Part shown: piece after piece, positions 37,161 through 64,000 of the stretch | Layout of the letters: each line of letters starts with the position of its first letter | How positions within the stretch are numbered: the first letter of the stretch is position 1 | From: Saccopteryx bilineata | Taxonomy: Eukaryota > Chordata > Mammalia > Chiroptera > Emballonuridae | Reading direction: 5' to 3' | Assembly (NCBI RefSeq): GCF_036850765.1 | Contig: NC_089495.1 | Coordinates: 204,725,847 to 204,789,846, forward strand | DNA: 64,000 nucleotides | Made by a program: the position numbers and the translations under genes | The notes under the pieces: model-generated | What the model saw: the letters and a program-made list of their open reading frames with translations, nothing else | What the model was told of the DNA's origin: nothing | The model's database searches: none

Positions 37161-38015
37161 ATACCTGTTAACTAAAAGGATGTTGGAAAACCAGCCAAAG
37201 GAACAATAAGCTTCGTGTGGCTTTGTTTCTTGGACAATCTCCCCTTCCCTAAAGCCCCTGGAGGTGGCCAGCCCACAGCAGGGGCCCGATGGGAGTAAAG
37301 TGCATCTTGTGAACCGGGGCCCACAGAGCACAGTGGCTACCGGTACTGGCTTTGAGGGCTCACATGCCGGCCTACTGCTACCCGCTGCGTGGCCTCGGGA
37401 AAATTCTGAGAATCTCCTGAGCATTCATTTTTCCTTGTGCAGAAAGAGGATATCAACAGTTCCTACTCCCCAGGGCTGGGGTGGGGAGGGAACCAGACAC
37501 TGTCTGTAACTCACTTAGCAAGCACGGTGCCCGGCACAGGGTAGGTGTGTGGCAAGAGGCGGTCAAATGAATCAACAGCCACAGATGTGCCTTTGTCTCT
37601 TTCAGGTTTACAATGTGTTCTCATGAGGGCTTTATCTGATCTGAGCCCTTTAACAGCCCAGTGGGTTTTATCACCGTTTTATAGGAGAGAAAACTGGGTC
37701 AAAGAGGAATAAAGTGCTTGGTTCTCTAACACACTGACTCTGACTACCAGCCCGGTGCCCTCTCCCCACCAACACATAAACTATGACCTGGTGGCCGGTG
37801 CTAATCCACATGACTGAGATGGTCCTTGAGAGCCTGGACTCTAAGGCGTGTGCCTCATGTGAGGATGTGATGGGCAAGTGGATTCAGCAAATGAAATCAG
37901 CCAGTGAGCTACGCTTTCCCAACCCACTGGCGGCAGGGGCACATGGGCTGTGTCCCTGAATGCGGCTTGTGGACAAGTCTGAATAGATAATGCACCTCCC
38001 AGACTCCACCTAGGA

Positions 38016-38327
38016 CAGGGGTCGGGAGCCTATGGCTCGCGAGCCAGATGTGGCTCTTTTGATGGCTGCATCTGGCTCGCAGACAAATCTTTAGTAAAAA
38101 AGTTAAAAATATAAAACATTCTCATGTATTACAATACATTCATTTCCTACGGCTCATGATCATGGTTGTGAGTGGCAGGCGCCAATCACAGCTGTCCTCC
38201 AGGACAGCACTACATTTTTATTGGATAATGTGCAATGTACATGGGTCATTGTATGGCTCTCACGGGATTACATCTTAAAATATGTGGCGTTTATGGCTCT
38301 CTCAGCTAAAAAGGTTCCCGACCCCTG
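38016..38327. mobile_element. Non-autonomous hAT DNA transposon (copy 1 of a family)
   Basis: Ends CAGGGGTCGGGAGCCTA and AAGGTTCCCGACCCCTG; 8-bp target duplication ACCTAGGA / ACCCAGGA. Closely similar to 43487-43804. It lies in the likely POFUT1 3' region and carries a minus-strand AATAAA near 38217. Confidence 0.92.
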
Positions 38328-39589
38328 ACCCAGGATGTAAAACATTTCCCTGTTTCCCCGAGACGGAGAACACAAAAGCTCTTTCTACACAGTTTCTCCT
38401 GCTTCGAGTTGGGCAGCAGCAGCTCCAAGCCACAAATGTCACCGTCGTTGTTTGACACCCTTGTTGCCCTGCCACCTCTGACAACAAAGGATCCCTTCCC
38501 AAGGGTAACCTGAGGAAGGCACCCCGACTGGGGCTCTGGGCCTGGCTCTCACGTGTCTCCTCCACCTTCCCGAAATCAAAGACCAAGAGAAGCCACGTGA
38601 TGGTGAGAGATCAGCACGTGCCAGACTTGAATTCTGGAACCACGAGGCCAAAGTCAGACTCTCAGGGCTCATGGAATATTACAACCACAACCTCCAAGGG
38701 ACAAAGAAACTTGCGACAGGAACAACCTTGAGCCTCATGGGGTCAGAGATTACATCGGCTAGGAAGGGGCAAAACTTGCTTCCAAACTGGAACTCCAATG
38801 GCTCCCGGGGCTGCGGCACCCTCTGTCTGGTCAGAGGTGTCCAGCAGACACTCCCCAGTGAGCATATGGTCAGAGGGCCCGGCTGCAGGACAGAGGCTAG
38901 GACAGGCCTTGATACCAACCCGATGGCAGAATTCTACAGCCAGGCTCTCGGGCAAGAGATCAGAAGAGATGGCAGCCTTCGGAAGGGTCCTGCCAGGCCA
39001 GTAAGCCCTGGTCCCTGGTGCTGTTGTAAGACCCTGAGCATGCCAGGTCTGTGGTAGGCCACCAACTACCAAGAGACTCTAACCAAGGCCGGTGCCGTGG
39101 TGGCCCGGCTCGCTGGCCGGCGCTCCTTGCGGGGAACGCGCTGTGTGAGCAGCAGTCGGCCGGCCGTTCAGCTCTGTGCGGTGCCACGACTGAGAACTTG
39201 CACCTGCGTAGTGTTTACAGTGGGGGACAGTGTTCACGCTCCAAACCCTGGAAAGGGCCAAGGACTGGGGTCGCAGTGGCTCTGGCAGGCAGTGGGGATG
39301 AGTCTGAGGGCCACTAGGCGGGTCATATGGAAGAGGGGTGACTAGCCTGGCCCCACCTCTGGCCCCATCTACATTCAGTTAAGGTCACTTTAGGTACCTC
39401 TGTTAATGAACTTACTGATTTTTTTTTTTAAATGAGAGTTCTAAGGTAGTCATGACCTCGTATCAAAACTATAAAAATATCTCTATGTGTATATATGTAA
39501 AAAATCTCTCTGGAGGGTTCAGCGTCCCAGGCTGCTTTGCTGGTGTGAGACACCCCCAGAAGAAACAGCCAGAGCACATGAGCAGGGGA

Positions 39590-39643
39590 GACGGTCTGGC
39601 TCCCAGGAGCGTGGAAGTGCTGTACCCTGGGAGCCAGACCGTC
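39590..39643. other. Perfect 18-bp inverted repeat (stem-loop) in POFUT1 3' UTR
   Basis: Arms 39590-39607 and 39626-39643 are exact reverse complements (first arm GACGGTCTGGCTCCCAGG) separated by 18 nt. A few more pairs can form beyond one mismatch at the base. It lies about 215-270 nt past the POFUT1 stop on the transcribed strand. Confidence 0.85.
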
Positions 39644-39856
39644 CTCCTCCTCCAGGAAGTCCCTGGTACTTTTCTCTGTCCTTGGCAGCCGAGAAGAGAA
39701 GCTTGTTCCTGTGGGGATCGATGCTGGGGGCGTCTCTGGCTGCCAGGCCGGGCTGGAGGGACCCGCTGGGCCTGGTGAGATGCTCCCGCCCGGGTCAGAA
39801 CTTGTCCCGCAGCTGTGGGGGCCTGTCCAGGGACTGGTGAGATGCTCCCGCCCGGG

Positions 39857-61843
<21,987 letters not shown>

Positions 61844-62050
61844 GTCGGCTCCGGAGCCCAAGCGCGCCGGGGCGCGGAGGCGGAGAAAGGAGGAGGGGCG
61901 TGAGCGCCCGCCCCGCTCCCGGCGCGCCCCGCGCGCCGCCCGCGCACCGCCCCGGCCGCTCTAGCCGGCGGGCGGGACCATAGAGAGCCCGCGGCACCGC
62001 CCCCTCACGGCCCGAGAGCGCCCGCTCGCGCGGCTCCCACAATGCACCGT
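61844..62050. promoter_or_regulatory. Divergent CpG-island promoter, POFUT1 (-) / PLAGL2 (+)
   Basis: Very GC- and CpG-rich, TATA-less sequence between the POFUT1 start codon and a plus-strand exon ending at 62141. The surrounding CpG island runs roughly from 61700 to 62400. Head-to-head arrangement of POFUT1 and PLAGL2 is known in human and the geometry here fits it. Confidence 0.8.
62034..62050 (+). promoter_or_regulatory. ZNF143/STAF-type motif
   Basis: CTCCCACAATGCACCGT matches the long ZNF143 (SBS) consensus, roughly YWCCCRNMATSCMYYRC, at nearly every constrained position. This factor is typical of TATA-less bidirectional promoters. Read from sequence; binding is inferred. Confidence 0.65.
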
Positions 62051-62141
62051 ACAATGGCCCGACCGCCGCCACTACCGGGGCCTGAGCGGGCCTGGCGGAG
62101 CCCGAGCGCGGCCCGGCCCGCAGCGCGGGGTCCCGAGCGTG
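62051..62141 (+). other. PLAGL2: Putative PLAGL2 non-coding exon 1
   Basis: Plus-strand CpG-island sequence ending in a strong donor, GAGCGTG|gtgagtgcc (GT at 62142-62143), positioned head-to-head with POFUT1. PLAGL2, a C2H2 zinc-finger transcription factor, is the divergent neighbour of POFUT1 in human and its first exon is non-coding. The 5' end is a guess; no PLAGL2 protein-coding sequence occurs in the window. Identity rests on synteny, not on sequence similarity. Confidence 0.55.
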
Positions 62142-64000
62142 GTGAGTGCCGGCGAGGGCCCTGGGGGACGGCGGGGAGCGGGGCGGGAGACCGTCTCGCC
62201 GCGCCCGCGCGCCCAGCACCCGGAGCGGCGGCGCCCCTCTTTTCGGGCCCCTCGGCGCGGCCGTCCACACCCCCGACCGGGGCCCCTTCTGCGTCAGCCC
62301 GGGCCCAGATAGGCCCCAGGGTGACGAAAACTCTCTCCGGACCCGATACTTGGGTCTAGGGGACGCGAAGAAACTCCACCGGCCCCCCTCCCTTCCGAGA
62401 TCGGGAGACGCAGCCCGAAGGGTCCCCTACCTCCAACCCCCGGGGTCCCTGGAGACCCAGAGAGGCTGCACCTGCTCCCTCTCTTCAGACACGCCTACCC
62501 GGACTCACAGAACCCCCTTCCCTGCTCCGAAGAGTCCGCTCTTTACCTTCTGTTTCACTTTCCAGAACCTCGCAGTCCTCTTTGAGGTTCTTCTCAAATA
62601 CCTGGTTCTGGAGAACTCCGATTAAGACCTGCCCAGACTTCCCTCCGCAGTAACCATGCGCTCTCACCTTTGATATCTTTCATCCCGATACCGATCCGCA
62701 CTCTGGAAATTCGGGGGATTGACTTGTGACTATCTGGACCCATCCCCCTCGCCCCCCATCTCTTTTCTTTCTTTTCTTTTTTCTTTTTCTTTTTTTTTTT
62801 TTGGTGGGGTCCCTTAGAGATCCAGTTCGCGTGCCCATTATTCCTGGCCCTATACCTGCCCTTTCCGTCCCATCCCTGAGCTCTCCAGACCCGTGCCTGA
62901 ATCTGTTCCTTCCCCAGCGGCCGTCCACTGCCATCTCGCCCAGCTCCCCAGGAAACGTGACCTTTCCCACCACGCAGCTGGGTGGTCTAGATGCGGCCGG
63001 AGGAGCCGGGCGGTTCCCTGCTAGTCCAGTCCCGCACTATGGCCCCATCTTGGTGGGGGAGAGGGACCTGGAAGGTAGAAGAAGATAAGGGGACCTCAGT
63101 GTGAGGGAGTTGTTGGTGCTATCACCTGCCCCTGTGGCCTGTCCCCTGGCTTCTGTATTTTCCCATCTGTCAGTAAAGAACCGTGATAGAGGCTAGCCTT
63201 GGGTTTCTAATAGCCACCCCCCCCCCACCGCCCACCTCCCAGGTGAGGCCACCAGATTGGGGCGGGGGCGGGTGTGGGTCTCTAATCAGGTTTCTTCTGC
63301 ATGAAAATGGGGCTGGAGTGAGGGGCAGCCCTTTTTTTTTCAGGCCTCCCGGGGAGTGTGAGGCCGAGGGAACGGGAGGAAATAGCGACTCAAAGGGACT
63401 CGGAGTTAGCCCATCTAAACGGACAGAACTAACATAACAGCCCGCCCGCCCGAGAGCAAATCCACCCCTGTTAATCCAGTTTGATGTCTGTTGGAATGAT
63501 GCAAGTCACTGAGACTCTCCAGCCGCTGTAATTTAATTCTCCCACCACGCTGGGGTGTGTGTGAGAGCGCGCGTGAGGGGGGTAGCCGGTCTCCTCCGCG
63601 TCTCACTGTTTTTCTGCCAGTCACTGTGTCTCTTGGATTTGTTTCTGGTTTCCAGGTCAGGTCCTGTTGTTGTTTGTTGTTTTTTCTTTTCCTCCTTTAA
63701 ATCTATTTATAATTTCCCCGTTGCTATTTTGGGTTCTGCTTAAGAGAAGATTCTATCCACCCCAAGGAACGGGTTCCAGGGCGTGTTTCCTCCTCGGCAG
63801 GTGTTGAATTGAGTTCTTCAGATCCCCAAGTAGCTCTTAGGCAGGAGGGATAAAAGCTATTTTAGGGTAGTCACTGAAGTGGAGCTGTTAATCCTCTGTG
63901 GGTCTCTCTAGTTAAGAACACTTAGGGATTAACCCTTTCCTTGCTGCAGGAGGGTCATTTCTCAGCAGTTTTTCCAAAGGGTTAGAATTCAAGTGTGGCA
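62142..64000 (+). other. PLAGL2: Putative PLAGL2 intron 1 (partial)
   Basis: No zinc-finger coding sequence or other gene is visible. It opens with GC-rich island sequence, then has a T/C-rich tract at about 62760-62803, C- and G-runs near 63210-63270, and single-copy-looking sequence to the window edge. No SINE is present in this 1.9 kb, unlike the rest of the window. Confidence 0.5.

Larger units (their letters stand above)
22601..37899. other. Intergenic interval between putative KIF3B promoter and POFUT1
   Basis: No coding gene supported. Apart from the repeats listed, stretches such as 27350-29230, 31100-32700 and 33080-34570 are mostly unique-looking sequence with L2/MIR-like traces. 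Long open frames here come from SINE bodies or GC-rich sequence. Confidence 0.7.
37900..39856 (-). other. POFUT1: Probable POFUT1 3' UTR and downstream flank, end not resolved
   Basis: The sequence downstream of the POFUT1 stop contains no gene. The human transcript has a long 3' UTR, so part of this stretch should be transcribed. No convincing AATAAA/ATTAAA on the minus strand was found close to the stop; the first minus-strand AATAAA lies inside the hAT element near 38217, so the 3' end is unknown. The segment at about 38580-39340 matches no repeat family I recognise and may be conserved UTR. The left limit given is nominal. Confidence 0.4.

Noticed and set aside
61844..61861. Upstream in-frame start for POFUT1 (six extra residues)
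   Set aside because: The upstream codon is TTG, not ATG; the ATG at 61843 has a good context and matches the human start.

Overview
This is a 64 kb piece of a mammalian nuclear genome: intron-rich, full of tRNA-derived SINEs, ancient L1/L2/MIR/MaLR debris and hAT DNA-transposon remnants, with two CpG islands. The SINE families (a ~370 bp family with a tRNA-like head and a GC-rich body, a ~190 bp family beginning GCCTGACCTGTGGTGGCGCA, and a ~330 bp family with a multi-GCTTGAGC body), together with young-looking non-autonomous hAT elements, point to a bat, most likely a rhinolophoid (horseshoe-bat type). The order assignment is an inference from repeats remembered, not from a database search.

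The one gene whose coding sequence is complete is POFUT1 (GDP-fucose protein O-fucosyltransferase 1) on the minus strand, 61843 down to 39857. All seven coding exons can be placed to the base with GT/AG junctions, giving 1185 nt and 394 residues (human 388), with signal peptide, two N-glycosylation sequons, the GDP-fucose-binding HLRIGSDW motif and a C-terminal RDEF ER-retention signal. To its right the CpG island at about 61.7-62.4 kb is a divergent promoter. By conserved synteny the plus-strand transcript there is PLAGL2; only its first non-coding exon and part of intron 1 are inside the window. To the left, a second CpG island at about 22.0-22.6 kb carries a minus-strand exon with a good splice donor at 22355/22356. 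By synteny (PLAGL2-POFUT1-KIF3B) this is the non-coding first exon of KIF3B, and 1-22355 is then KIF3B intron 1 with no coding exon.

Layout: 1-22.36 kb KIF3B intron 1 (SINEs, a gutted class I endogenous retrovirus at 6782-9396, hAT elements, L1 pieces); 22.36-22.6 kb KIF3B promoter with GC boxes, inverted CCAAT boxes and two exact 14-bp X-box motifs; 22.6-39.8 kb intergenic plus POFUT1 3' UTR (MaLR LTRs, L1/L2, SINEs, hAT); 39.86-61.84 kb POFUT1; 61.84-62.14 kb bidirectional promoter with a ZNF143-type motif; 62.14-64.0 kb PLAGL2 intron 1.

There is no sign of a new multi-gene system. The points most worth a second look are local: a 62-bp tandem duplication across the POFUT1 stop codon and ER-retention signal, a perfect 18-bp hairpin in the POFUT1 3' UTR, a weak exon-4 donor followed by a regular G-run block, paired X-boxes at the putative KIF3B promoter, and several cleanly dated nested transposon insertions.
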